A stretch of 34,608 nucleotides of DNA from Bacillota bacterium (GCA_021821465.1 JAKACM010000035.1:5194-39801), one strand, 5' to 3'. Positions 1-8,345 are shown, counted from the first letter of the stretch. Made by a program: numbers and translations. The notes: generated by a model not told the origin, from the sequence alone.

Positions 1-174
1 TTTGAGACGATTGACCGGCGTTTTGATGCGATGGACCATCAATTCGAGACCATCGATCATCAGTTTGAGGCGATTGACCGGCGTTTTGATGCGATGGACC
101 ATCAATTCGAGACCATCGATCATCAGTTTGAGACGATTGACCGGCGTTTTGATGCGATGGATCATCATTTTGAG
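1..174 (+). repeat. In-frame 63-bp tandem repeat (about 2.8 copies visible)
   Basis: The units begin at 1, 64 and 127. Units 1 and 2 differ at a single base (position 7 of the unit), and the third diverges after about 35 bases. The unit is 21 codons, so copy-number changes lengthen the coiled coil without shifting frame. Such near-identity at the DNA level indicates recent duplication or gene conversion. Confidence 0.85.
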
Positions 175-264
175 AAAATGGAACGCTTGTGGATTTGGAC
201 CGTTGGGCTGATTGCCGTCATGGCTCTCGGCCTCTTAGCGAAATTGTTGGTGCCTGGCGTGTAA
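1..264 (+). CDS. Heptad-repeat coiled-coil protein with C-terminal membrane anchor (5'-truncated)
   Basis: The reading frame is open from base 1 and ends at a TAA, so the start lies outside the window; an internal ATG at 31 is only a repeat unit. The visible 87 residues are 21-residue repeats, each made of three heptads of the type FETIDRR, FDAMDHQ, FETIDHQ, followed by a short charged linker. About 20 hydrophobic residues (LWIWTVGLIAVMALGLLAKLL region) then reach almost to the C-terminus. The heptads, with F and I/M at regular spacing, predict a long coiled coil. The end predicts a tail anchor in the membrane with the coil facing the cytoplasm. Similar FDxIDxR repeat proteins are common in bacteria and mostly unassigned; some sit beside phage or toxin genes. 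I do not assign a function. Confidence 0.7.
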   Translation, partial: FETIDRRFDAMDHQFETIDHQFEAIDRRFDAMDHQFETIDHQFETIDRRFDAMDHHFEKMERLWIWTVGLIAVMALGLLAKLLVPGV

Positions 265-679
265 TCTTTGTATTGCCACGAGTCTCATTTCTTTTTTGTT
301 GCCATCCCTATCTCGTTGTCGGCGCCGACTTTTCTTTTGCCTTAGGGATATTCCAGGACTCTCACTCCGATTTGCCTAGGCGTGCGGCTAAGCCTCTATA
401 AGCCCGGGGCAGAGAACACAGTGCCGATGGTTTTACTCTCACATTTTATCAAAATCAATCGCCTTCTTCTTGTTCGAAAAAGAAGGGACCCATAATGCCC
501 GGCACAATTCTTTCATGGAATTTTGAAATTCTCCGTCCCATCATTTTTTCCTCACGGCACCCAAGATACCATATCGTTCCCCGTTGTCACGGGAAAAGAG
601 AAACCCCGGGGAAACACGAATTCCGTCGGGGTGCTCTTGGGACACACGAACTGAAATTTTATCGACTTCCTCAGACAAA
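265..679. other. Intergenic stretch with one imperfect hairpin
   Basis: This lies between the end of the plus-strand repeat gene and the end of the minus-strand MFS gene, so it must hold the 3' ends of two convergent transcripts. I see an imperfect stem at 462-486 (CCTTCTTCTT paired with AAAAAGAAGG, one mismatch, TTCG-type loop) and a smaller GC-rich stem near 576-595. Neither is followed by a convincing U-tract. Open frames here have no ribosome site and no recognisable product. Confidence 0.4.
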
Positions 680-2041
680 TTACTGGGACGAGATCTCTTC
701 CAGACTCCGGCGATTCGTTTTCGGACCAAACACTCCGATGACTGCCGCGACTATCACCATGGCCAGAGAGATAAAAGCGAATACGCCCACAACGCCAAAC
801 GGTTTCAATAGCGCTACAATGACAAAACCCACAAAAGCGGAACTTAAGCGACTCCAACTATATGTGAATCCTACGCCGGTGGCGCGGATCCGCGTGGGAT
901 AGAGCTCTGCTTGGTAGGAGTGAAATAAAGTACTGAACCAATTGTTCAACAAGGTAATAACCACACCAAAAATAATGATCCATACAGGCACGCGCATTTG
1001 CGCAAAAAAGATCCCGCTTAAACCAATAGCCAGGGATACCACAACGATTTGCCATTTTCGCTGCCACCGATCGGACATGATCATTCCGATGATGGGACCT
1101 AAGGGATTAAATAACGCGATCACAAAAGTATAGAGAAGCGAGTGAACGAGTGTCACTCCCTCACTCACCAACAGCGTGGGAACCCACGCGGCAAATCCAT
1201 AAAATCCAATGGTTTGAAAGAAGTTAAAAATCAACAGCATAATGGTCCGCGACCTGTAAGGCCCTTGCCAGATCTCATGAAAAGAACCCCGGGCTTCTCT
1301 CTCTTCTGCTCCCGGTACCGGAGGAGGTAAAGATCCCACTTGACCTTGTACCTTTCGTTCTATCTCATCCATTACCGCCTGCGCTTTCTTTACATTCCCT
1401 TGATTCTCGTACCAACGCGGAGATTCCGGCAATCCCAACCGAATCCACCATACCGCCACGGAACCCAAGGCCCCGATCAATACCACCCAACGCCAACCCG
1501 ACATCAGAAAATGGGTGGGCACGAGAGCATAAGCCAAAAATGCCACCACGGGCACCGCCCAATAAGTGATGAATTGACTGAAGGCAATATAATATCCGCG
1601 GCGAGAGGCCGGCGTCATTTCACTAATATAGGTATCAATAATAACCAGCTGAGCCCCGACACCAAAACCCGCACATAACCGAAAGAAATCGATCCACAAC
1701 GCTGTCGGAGAAAAATCCATAAAGATCGTGAATATTGAGTAAATCAGAAGTGAATACACGTAAGCGTTTCGTCTTCCAATCTTATCACTGATATTTCCGA
1801 AAATTGATGTTCCAAAAAACATTCCAAAAAATCCTGACCCCACAAAGAACGCCAAACCGGACACACTCATAACTTTTGCGTGAACCAGTGCCGCTCCCAC
1901 GGCTCCGGCCATAAAGAGTTCATAGAATTCGAAAAGACCACCTGTCGACACTCGACTAACCAGCCCCCTAAAATAGGGTGCCGGCGGCAACCGATTCATC
2001 CGATCGGCAATAGTGAATTCGGCCACAGATGTTTTGGCCAT
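680..2041 (-). CDS. MFS transporter, metabolite:H+ symporter / sugar-porter type
   Basis: A 453-residue integral membrane protein with about 12 hydrophobic segments. It has the MFS motif A between TM2 and TM3 (SDKIGRRNAYVY) and, before the central loop, the LPESPRWY motif typical of the sugar porter and aromatic or dicarboxylic acid:H+ symporter groups. An upstream in-frame ATG at 2089 exists, but the start at 2041 (MAKTSVAEF) is preceded by GGGAGGAG at good spacing, so I chose it. It is the last gene of the run starting with the IclR regulator, 61 bp after the HMG-CoA-lyase-like gene. By context it most likely imports the organic acid or ester that the operon degrades. The substrate cannot be read from the sequence. 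Confidence 0.85.
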   Translation of the reverse strand: MAKTSVAEFTIADRMNRLPPAPYFRGLVSRVSTGGLFEFYELFMAGAVGAALVHAKVMSVSGLAFFVGSGFFGMFFGTSIFGNISDKIGRRNAYVYSLLIYSIFTIFMDFSPTALWIDFFRLCAGFGVGAQLVIIDTYISEMTPASRRGYYIAFSQFITYWAVPVVAFLAYALVPTHFLMSGWRWVVLIGALGSVAVWWIRLGLPESPRWYENQGNVKKAQAVMDEIERKVQGQVGSLPPPVPGAEEREARGSFHEIWQGPYRSRTIMLLIFNFFQTIGFYGFAAWVPTLLVSEGVTLVHSLLYTFVIALFNPLGPIIGMIMSDRWQRKWQIVVVSLAIGLSGIFFAQMRVPVWIIIFGVVITLLNNWFSTLFHSYQAELYPTRIRATGVGFTYSWSRLSSAFVGFVIVALLKPFGVVGVFAFISLAMVIVAAVIGVFGPKTNRRSLEEISSQ

Positions 2042-2102
2042 GATTTCTCCTCCCAACTTGTGTGTTGAAGTATCAAATACATCTCGCACGCTTCAGATCT
2101 TG

Positions 2103-2984
2103 TTAGCCGGGATCCGAAAAATTCGGCGGGGGCAAATGTTTGCTCAGTACCTCAATCAAATCATTTTTCACAGGCTTTAAGAGCGAATCATTGATGCCTG
2201 TTTCAATTCCTTGAGCATGGAAAAACATCACTAAATGTTCTGTATCGAGATTGCCTGCGGCACCGGGTGCATAAGGACATCCGCCCAATCCGGCCAGCGC
2301 CGACTCGAATCGCCGGACCCCGTATTCATATGCCATGGCCACATTAGCTAATGCCCAGCCAAAACGGTCATGCAAGTGAATGCCGAGGGGCAGCTTAGTC
2401 GCCAAGGCCCGGATCTTTGAGACGCGATCCTTTACTTCAAGGGGAGTGGCAGTACCCATGGTATCGGCAATGCTGAGTTCATCGACTCCCATTCGCAGAT
2501 AGGCTTCCGTCACTTTCTCCACCTGACGCCAAGGAATATTTCCCTCAAAGGGACAAGCAAAGGCAGTACTTACGGCTCCGCGGACGTGAAGTCCGGCCTC
2601 ATGAGCCATCAGAGTGCTTTCCCGCAATAAATCGAGGGTTTCGGATTGCGATCGATTCAAGTTCGCCCGGTTATGGCTCTCGGAGGCCGAAACCACGACG
2701 GTCACGGTATCCGCCCCGGCCCGAATAGCTCGTCCAACCCCTTTAGGGTTCGGAACCAAAGCCACCCATTCCGCATCCAAATCCCGAACCAACCCCAGGA
2801 GTTGGTCTCCGTCGGCCAAGAAGGGAATTCTCTGGGAACGCACAAAAGCGGTGGCTTCAATCGAACGAATTCCGGCACCGTAAAGTCCTTTCACCAACGC
2901 CAGCTTATTTTCCAGCGGCACATAGCCAGAGGCATCCTGCAGTCCATCTCTGGGTGTCACATCCGTAATTTTGACATATTCCAT
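2103..2984 (-). CDS. HMG-CoA lyase family retro-aldol/Claisen enzyme
   Basis: A 293-residue TIM-barrel protein of the DRE-TIM family. Every residue expected of 3-hydroxy-3-methylglutaryl-CoA lyase is present: TPRDGLQ with R12 and D13, E43 in IEATAF, the metal ligands H203 and H205 in HLHD, the nucleophilic Cys236 in GLGGCPYAPGA, and N245 in AGN. HMG-CoA lyase gives acetyl-CoA plus acetoacetate; relatives cleave other 3-hydroxy-acyl-CoAs such as citramalyl-CoA. The ATG is preceded by AGGAG that overlaps the stop of the upstream amidohydrolase gene, so the two are translationally close. The CoA-transferase two genes upstream is the natural supplier of the CoA thioester. I am sure of the family, less so of the exact substrate. 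Confidence 0.88.
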   Translation of the reverse strand: MEYVKITDVTPRDGLQDASGYVPLENKLALVKGLYGAGIRSIEATAFVRSQRIPFLADGDQLLGLVRDLDAEWVALVPNPKGVGRAIRAGADTVTVVVSASESHNRANLNRSQSETLDLLRESTLMAHEAGLHVRGAVSTAFACPFEGNIPWRQVEKVTEAYLRMGVDELSIADTMGTATPLEVKDRVSKIRALATKLPLGIHLHDRFGWALANVAMAYEYGVRRFESALAGLGGCPYAPGAAGNLDTEHLVMFFHAQGIETGINDSLLKPVKNDLIEVLSKHLPPPNFSDPG

Positions 2985-2995
2985 GTCTTACGCTC

Positions 2996-4081
2996 CTAAC
3001 CGGCGATGGCCAACCTATTCCTAATCACTTGTCCTTGGGCCACCACCAAGACCGGTCTCCACAGTCCTTTGCCCACCACATTTTGACCATCTCCATCATC
3101 AAATCTCACCGCATGGGGCCAATACCGTAAAATCACCACGGAGTCGGATGGCAAGGGAAGGGAATAATAGGCATAAGGCCTTGTGAGCACGCCCCGATAG
3201 ATCTGAGACCAGGAAAGTCCTCCCGCCACCAGTTTCGAACAGAGAAAGGGTAAGTCATAAACGGGACGCTTTCTGTATGTGAATCGGGTCAGATCGGTAC
3301 TAATCGTGTCGGGCGTTAGTCCCTCGGCACAAAGACGGTGAAAGGTCGACCACGAAAAATGCCGGGAACCATGTCCCACATCCAATATCACCCCTTTGCC
3401 AACACAATCGAACACCGCATTCAAAAGTCCCGGGCCCGTCGCCAAAGATCCTCTCTGCCCATGAAACACATGGGTGAGCACATCATGAGCCTCAAGTCCT
3501 TCCAGAATTTCTTCAGGAGGAAGAAAAGTTCCCGTGATATGCACCATCACGGGAACTTGGCAGGATCTGGCCAGGCTTATGCCCCGTCTCCACAGTCTTT
3601 GATCTTCGGCCCGGTCGTGCTGACCTAATCTAATCTTCAGACCCGCCTTTTTATTCCCTAAAGAATTGATTGTCCGACAGACTGCTTCCGATTGGCCTTC
3701 GGTTAAGCCGTCGAAATCTGGCGTTAGGGGGTACTGATCCAATCCATTGCTATTCAACGACACCCAGACTTTGGTGATGGGCAATTCATCTTTTAGGGAC
3801 CACGAAGCATTTCCTCCCCATCCTCTCGTGCCCCCGTCCCCGGCTAACATTACTCCGGATGACAAAAGATCCGACGGGTAAACGCCGATCGAGGGCACCA
3901 TCGCATCCTCCGGCTTGGTATGGACATGGAAATCCGCCAAAGAGGGAAAGACCAGATCATCCTCCCGCAAGACGATGATCCTATCCGGCCAATCCTTGAC
4001 CGTGATATGGGTATTGCCTATAAAAATCGGTTCACCCTGTTGGTCAAAACGCTGACCACCCTGAATCTGCCAAATCCCCAT
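2996..4081 (-). CDS. Amidohydrolase/deacetylase family metallohydrolase
   Basis: A 361-residue amidohydrolase-superfamily enzyme. The N-terminal beta-sandwich part is followed by the HxH metal motif (ADFHVHTKPEDA), a candidate carboxylated lysine in LKIRLG, single histidines in VMVHITG and LTHVFHG, a conserved DVGHGSRHFS segment and the catalytic Asp in STDL. The DVGHG and STDL blocks point to the amidohydrolase/deacetylase subgroup (the EF0837/Atu3266 type), members of which hydrolyse acetylated hydroxy-acids or N-acyl compounds. A longer frame reaches 4324, but it overlaps the CoA-transferase gene. The ATG at 4081 with AAGGTGG upstream, 13 bp past that gene's stop, is the sensible start. 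In this operon it probably releases the free acid that is then activated with CoA. Confidence 0.75.
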   Translation of the reverse strand: MGIWQIQGGQRFDQQGEPIFIGNTHITVKDWPDRIIVLREDDLVFPSLADFHVHTKPEDAMVPSIGVYPSDLLSSGVMLAGDGGTRGWGGNASWSLKDELPITKVWVSLNSNGLDQYPLTPDFDGLTEGQSEAVCRTINSLGNKKAGLKIRLGQHDRAEDQRLWRRGISLARSCQVPVMVHITGTFLPPEEILEGLEAHDVLTHVFHGQRGSLATGPGLLNAVFDCVGKGVILDVGHGSRHFSWSTFHRLCAEGLTPDTISTDLTRFTYRKRPVYDLPFLCSKLVAGGLSWSQIYRGVLTRPYAYYSLPLPSDSVVILRYWPHAVRFDDGDGQNVVGKGLWRPVLVVAQGQVIRNRLAIAG

Positions 4082-4094
4082 AGTTCCACCTTCG

Positions 4095-5294
4095 TCAGCG
4101 AATGATTCCCATTTCCCGCCACGCTGCCAAATCCCGAGACGATGCCTCAACGAACTCTTGGAGCACCTTATCGGTGTCTTGACCGATACTGCCTCCCGCC
4201 CAGCGAATTTGTCCGGGATACTTGGACAATTTGGGGAGCACCCCGAGCATACCGACTTCTTCGGACCCGTTACCCAAGACGTACTCAATGAGAGCACGAG
4301 CCTTGACTTGCACATCATCCACAATATCTTTTGCGGTCATAACCGGCCCAGCCGGAACCCCGATGGGAATTAAGATGTCCATGAGTTCCTCCATGGCATA
4401 TTGACCCGTCCACTCGGCAATGATCCTGTCCAATATGGCGGCATGGGCAACACGTCCCGCATTGTTCTTAAATCGTTCGTCTTGGGCGAGATCCTCTCGA
4501 TCCATGGCCTGCATCAACAAGTGAAACGTTTTGGAACTATTGGCACCCACGGCGATCCATCCCCCGTCCAAAGTCGGATAAGTATTGGAGGGAGCGGCAC
4601 GCAACAACTGGTTTCCGGTTCGTTCTTGCACAATGGAGGCGTTGAGGTATTCCGGAATTAAGGCTTCGGTGATGCTCAAAACCGATTCCGTTAACGCCAC
4701 GTCTATATGCTCACCACGGCGAGCGGGTTCACGCTCACGCCGGTAAAGCGCCAACAAGACACCAATGACTGCTTGCAAAGCCGCCAACTCGTCGCCTAAA
4801 GACATCCCGGTGCGCACCGGAGGCCGATCGGGAAAACCGGTGATATAGCGTATGCCCCCCATGGCCTCGGCAATATTGCCAAATCCGGGCCGATCACGAT
4901 ACGGTCCCGTCTGCCCAAAACCGGAAATACTGGCATAGATGATGTGCGGATTGATTTCAGAAATCTGATCATATCCCAGATGCCATGCATCAAGCGTTCC
5001 CGGACGTAAGTTTTCCAAGATCACATCAACTTGCCCTGCCAGCTTGCGTATAATCTCCTGACCGACTGAAGTTTTCAGATTCACCGCAATCAACCGCTTA
5101 TTGCGCGCTTGCGTCATCCACCACCACGAGGACCCTGAGGGCGCCTGGTTTCCCCATTGGCGCAAGGGATCGCCGTCCAAGGGCTCCACTTTGATGACAT
5201 CGGCGCCAAAATCTGCAAAAATTCTCCCTGCGGAGGGTGCAGCCACCAACTGCCCCAATTCCAGTATGCGAAGGCCGTCCAAGGTTTGTGGCAA
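4095..5294 (-). CDS. Class III CoA-transferase (CaiB/BaiF/Frc family)
   Basis: A 399-residue family III CoA-transferase, normal length for the group. It opens with the conserved LDGLRILELGQLVAAP and FADFGADVIKVEP blocks, has the SGFGQTGP segment, and carries the catalytic aspartate at D168 (GMSLGDELAAL), matching Asp169 of formyl-CoA transferase. These homodimers move CoA from a donor such as succinyl-CoA or acetyl-CoA to a carboxylic acid. The start is TTG, with a perfect AAGGAGGT five bases upstream. It is the first structural gene, 43 bp after the IclR regulator, and is followed by the hydrolase and lyase. The acceptor acid is unknown; by the lyase family a 3-hydroxy-3-methyl dicarboxylic acid is a fair guess. 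Confidence 0.88.
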   Translation of the reverse strand: MPQTLDGLRILELGQLVAAPSAGRIFADFGADVIKVEPLDGDPLRQWGNQAPSGSSWWWMTQARNKRLIAVNLKTSVGQEIIRKLAGQVDVILENLRPGTLDAWHLGYDQISEINPHIIYASISGFGQTGPYRDRPGFGNIAEAMGGIRYITGFPDRPPVRTGMSLGDELAALQAVIGVLLALYRREREPARRGEHIDVALTESVLSITEALIPEYLNASIVQERTGNQLLRAAPSNTYPTLDGGWIAVGANSSKTFHLLMQAMDREDLAQDERFKNNAGRVAHAAILDRIIAEWTGQYAMEELMDILIPIGVPAGPVMTAKDIVDDVQVKARALIEYVLGNGSEEVGMLGVLPKLSKYPGQIRWAGGSIGQDTDKVLQEFVEASSRDLAAWREMGIIR

Positions 5295-5337
5295 TTTTGA
5301 CCTCCTTCCTTAATCAACGCCGAAAATACCCGCACAT

Positions 5338-6081
5338 TTATGAAATGCAGGGAAAGTCGCCGATAACTTGTGCAATGATCTGGGCTTCATGTTTCAAAGA
5401 TCGGATCATGTGTTGCACACGATCCGCAGTAAAGCGTTGTTTAGGACCGGAAATGCTAAGAGCAGCACACACTTCTTCCTTAACGAATAGGGGCACACTC
5501 ACCGACGCCAAAATGGGGTCACGCTCCCCCACAGTGAGAGCCCAGCCTTGACTTTGAATCTCGGCCCAATCGGGCAAAGGTTGGGACTGAATAATGTGAG
5601 TCGCATTCACTGATTGTGTGATCAGTGCCTGACGCTCAGCTTGTGCAAGCCAAGCCAACAAGATTCTCCCGGCGGATCCTACGTGCAAGGGCATCGGCAC
5701 CCCCACAGACACACTGTGGCGCACATCTTCCAGACCCTCTTGCCGGACAACACACACTCGCGAGGCACCGATTCGCCTATACACACTGACTGTCTCACGA
5801 AATTCTCCAACCAATCGCTTCAAACTGGGCCGACTGCGCTGCTCCAAACCGAGTTCAGGATGAGCACGAATCACCCAGTTCAAAAGTCTGGGGCCAGGGT
5901 GGTAATCGTCAGTCAAAACGCCTTGATCGATTAAGGTTTTGAGAATGCGGTAGACCGTCGTACGCGGCAGCCGCAACTGTTGGGAGAGAATTGTAGGATT
6001 ATCAAAATCACCGGATGTCAAAGTATCCAACAAATCAACCATCTTGGCAATCACAGCAATCTGATCTTTGCCTGTCCGCAT
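5338..6081 (-). CDS. IclR-family transcriptional regulator
   Basis: A 247-residue protein with an N-terminal winged helix-turn-helix (about residues 15-75, with the recognition segment RLPRTTVYRILKTL) and a C-terminal IclR effector domain (hallmark LHVGSAGRILLAWL, later VSVPLFVKEEVCAALSISGP). A GTG at 6088-6090 could extend it by three residues, but GGAGGTGA lies 9 nt before the ATG at 6081 and overlaps that GTG, favouring the ATG. It is the promoter-proximal gene of the minus-strand operon, so it likely controls its own synthesis and the four downstream genes. A 14-nt inverted repeat just upstream is the obvious operator candidate. The ligand is probably the operon substrate or its CoA ester. 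Confidence 0.9.
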   Translation of the reverse strand: MRTGKDQIAVIAKMVDLLDTLTSGDFDNPTILSQQLRLPRTTVYRILKTLIDQGVLTDDYHPGPRLLNWVIRAHPELGLEQRSRPSLKRLVGEFRETVSVYRRIGASRVCVVRQEGLEDVRHSVSVGVPMPLHVGSAGRILLAWLAQAERQALITQSVNATHIIQSQPLPDWAEIQSQGWALTVGERDPILASVSVPLFVKEEVCAALSISGPKQRFTADRVQHMIRSLKHEAQIIAQVIGDFPCIS

Positions 6082-6124
6082 TATGGACACTCACCTCCGC
6101 CATCCGGATGCCTTTAGCATATAC

Positions 6125-6165
6125 TTACTTCAATGAATTATCAATTTTTTTATTCAGTTAAGTAA
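6125..6165. promoter_or_regulatory. Candidate operator: 14-nt inverted repeat upstream of the IclR operon
   Basis: The arms are at 6125-6138 (TTACTTCAATGAAT) and 6152-6165 (ATTCAGTTAAGTAA). They match at 12 of 14 positions as an inverted repeat around a 13-nt AT-rich spacer. The site lies 44 bp before the regulator start, where a promoter would be. IclR proteins usually bind pseudopalindromes near their own promoter. The operator role is inferred; the symmetry is directly visible. Confidence 0.55.
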
Positions 6166-6271
6166 TATTGCGAAATGTCGGACAATAGTGAAGTCCCGAT
6201 GGCGAATCCGGACGAAGAACTTTTCTACACTCATGCTCTCTCCCCCGCGTTTTTCATGCACGGCTATAGCC

Positions 6272-6298
6272 ATTGATCGAATTGATCGAATTGATCGA
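6272..6298 (+). repeat. Three tandem 9-nt repeats (ATTGATCGA)
   Basis: Perfect head-to-tail copies start at 6272, 6281 and 6290, followed by a partial TCGATCG. The unit contains the palindrome TGATCA-like core TCGA/GATC. They sit in the 542-bp gap between two divergent operons, so they could be a protein-binding array. No function is visible. Confidence 0.6.
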
Positions 6299-6329
6299 TC
6301 GGGTATAGAGACCAACTCCTAAGAATTAG

Positions 6330-6574
6330 CTGTCGGAAGAAGGGTATGGGTCCACGGATCAGAGCGCTCTCATATAGTTGGGCGAGGGCCATCTAGGCAA
6401 AGGCCGTATCCGAGCAAAACAATGGGAAACTTCGCAAGTAGGGTCTAAAACCCTTAGAGAAGAGTTCGTCTCACACAACTTTCCAGAGTTAATGAGGACA
6501 AATCGGGGACTAAGGTTCCCGGCATAGTCGCAGACCATGAGATTAGCGCGTAGGACAATAGCACAATCTGTCAC
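6330..6574. other. Structured intergenic segment upstream of the XPB operon, with a doubtful 71-codon minus-strand frame
   Basis: On the plus strand several small stems can be drawn: AGGGT/ACCCT near 6436-6452, GGGGAC/GTTCCC near 6507-6522, and the palindrome AGAGCGCTCT at 6361-6370. On the minus strand a frame runs from a GTG at 6574 to 6359 and contains several cysteines, but it has no ribosome site and its start overlaps the likely helicase promoter. I do not recognise the protein. The segment could be a non-coding RNA, a leader or a decayed element. Confidence 0.3.
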
Positions 6575-6597
6575 AATTCGTTACAATGAAGGATAAT
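6568..6597 (+). promoter_or_regulatory. Candidate sigma-A-type promoter for the XPB helicase operon
   Basis: CTGTCA at 6568-6573 and GATAAT at 6592-6597 are separated by 18 bp, matching the -35 and -10 consensus at 4/6 and 5/6 positions. Transcription would start about 20 bp before the helicase GTG. This is the best match in the gap by eye only. Confidence 0.4.
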
Positions 6598-6623
6598 TAT
6601 ATCATGGGAATGGAGGAACATTC

Positions 6624-8345
6624 GTGGACCGTCTGCCGTTAATTGTTCAGTCTGACCGAACTTTACTTCTCGAGGTCAATAATCCTTTATTTGATGAAGC
6701 ACGAGACAATCTGGTCGGATTTGCCGAACTGGTCAAAAGTCCTGAGCATGTCCACACTTATCGCATCAGTTCTCTCTCGCTGTGGAATGCGGTGGCATCG
6801 GGACTCACACCCACGGACATGCTGAGCCGCTTAAGCCGATATGCCCAGTATCCCATCCCTCACGAAGTCGCCGCATTTATTGATGATCAAGGCCGGCGTT
6901 ATGGGAAACTGCGCCTGGAAGTGGCTCCCGACGGTCATGGATTATGGCTGACGGGTCCGGATCCGTTGTTGCTCACCCAAATGAAAAATCATAAGTCCGT
7001 GGAACCTTTTCTCCAAGAAGTGCTGGAACCCGGCTACCGCATCGATCCCGCCCACCGCGGACTCTTAAAACAGGCGCTGGCTAAAGCGGGCTGGCCTGCC
7101 GATGACCGCGCCGGTTATACGCCGGGACTGCCGCTGAGCGTTCAATTAAAAGATTATGACGGGGACGGACGGCCCTTTCACTTGCGCTCCTATCAACAGG
7201 ACGCAACGCGATCGTTTTGGGGAGACGGATCGACAGACCGCGGAAGCGGGGTAATCGTTCTGCCTTGTGGTGCCGGGAAAACCATGGTCGGCTTAGGAGC
7301 TATGGACAAAGTGAAAGCTCATACACTCGTTCTGACGACCTCTTTGGCCTCCTTGCATCAATGGCGGGACGAGCTGCTCGACAAGACCTCTTTAAAGGAC
7401 GACGACATCGGTGAATATTCCGCCCGAACCAAGGTCATTAAACCCGTAACCCTCAGTACGTATCAATTGTTGAGTCACCGGCTAAAAGGAGACTATACTC
7501 ACTTTCGCCAACTCGACGCACATGACTGGGGACTCATTATCTATGATGAAGTGCATCTCCTTCCCGCCCCCATCTTTCGTTTGACGGCCAGCTTGCAGGC
7601 ACGCAGACGTCTGGGTTTGACCGCTACGTTAATACGGGAAGACGGCCGAGCCGATGATGTTTTTTCTTTGATTGGCCCCAAAAGATTCGACATGGCGTGG
7701 AAGGAGTTAGAGGAACAGGGTTGGATCGCTCAGGCCTCGTGCCGTGAAATCCGGGTCAGTTTGCCGGATTCCTGGCGCGAGCGTTATGCCACTGCGGAAG
7801 ATAGCGACAGGGCGCGTATTGCCGCCTCCAATCCCGCCAAAATCGGAACTATCCGCGAAATCTTGTCCGACCATGAAGACGACCACATCCTCATTATCGG
7901 CCAATATCTTGATCAGTTGGAAGCGATTCGTCAAGAGATTAAGGCTCCTATCATCACCGGAAAGACGCCGCCGCTTGAGCGGGAGAAATTATACCGCAAA
8001 TTTCGCCACGGAGAAGTTCCGGTTTTAATCGTTTCCAAAGTTGCAAACTTTGCTATCGATTTGCCGGACGCTAACGTCGCCATTCAAGTATCCGGGGCTT
8101 TCGGTTCACGCCAAGAAGAAGCTCAGCGTCTGGGGCGAATTTTACGGCCTAAAAAAAATGGCGGATCCGCGACTTTTTACACCATCGTCTCGGAAGACAC
8201 GAAAGAACAAGACTTTGCTCAAAAAAGACAACTGTTTCTCTGCGAACAAGGATATCGCTATGACATCGCGCATGCCGATAAATCGGGTGCCCCCCGCGAT
8301 TTATCACAACAAGTCATTCCGTTTCCGGGAGGCTATCATTCGTGA
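6624..8345 (+). CDS. XPB/Ssl2-type superfamily 2 DNA helicase
   Basis: A 573-residue helicase of the XPB family (3'-5' DNA translocase, nucleotide excision repair class). Residues 1-180 are an N-terminal domain with an LxRxPDG-like damage-recognition part. The two RecA folds follow: Walker A PCGAGKT at 215-221, DEVH box at 308-311, GLTATLIRED at 331-340 ending in the R-E-D element typical of XPB, and motif VI QRLGRILRPK near 505. The start is GTG with GGAGG seven bases upstream. The stop overlaps the next gene by 4 bp. Bacterial XPB occurs in mycobacteria and some thermophilic Firmicutes. Its role in repair there is less clear than that of UvrABC. Confidence 0.92.
   Translation: MDRLPLIVQSDRTLLLEVNNPLFDEARDNLVGFAELVKSPEHVHTYRISSLSLWNAVASGLTPTDMLSRLSRYAQYPIPHEVAAFIDDQGRRYGKLRLEVAPDGHGLWLTGPDPLLLTQMKNHKSVEPFLQEVLEPGYRIDPAHRGLLKQALAKAGWPADDRAGYTPGLPLSVQLKDYDGDGRPFHLRSYQQDATRSFWGDGSTDRGSGVIVLPCGAGKTMVGLGAMDKVKAHTLVLTTSLASLHQWRDELLDKTSLKDDDIGEYSARTKVIKPVTLSTYQLLSHRLKGDYTHFRQLDAHDWGLIIYDEVHLLPAPIFRLTASLQARRRLGLTATLIREDGRADDVFSLIGPKRFDMAWKELEEQGWIAQASCREIRVSLPDSWRERYATAEDSDRARIAASNPAKIGTIREILSDHEDDHILIIGQYLDQLEAIRQEIKAPIITGKTPPLEREKLYRKFRHGEVPVLIVSKVANFAIDLPDANVAIQVSGAFGSRQEEAQRLGRILRPKKNGGSATFYTIVSEDTKEQDFAQKRQLFLCEQGYRYDIAHADKSGAPRDLSQQVIPFPGGYHS

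Noticed and set aside
1..174. CRISPR-like regular repeats
   Set aside because: The units are contiguous with no spacers and are in-frame codons of a coiled-coil protein.
495..902. 135-codon plus-strand frame
   Set aside because: Its second half is antisense to the MFS gene and its first half has no ribosome site or family resemblance.
4082..4324. N-terminal extension of the amidohydrolase
   Set aside because: It lies on the same strand over the end of the CoA-transferase gene, and the family N-terminus and ribosome site fit the ATG at 4081.
6359..6574. 71-codon minus-strand gene
   Set aside because: GTG start without a ribosome site, start within the likely helicase promoter and no recognised family; kept only as part of an unexplained segment.
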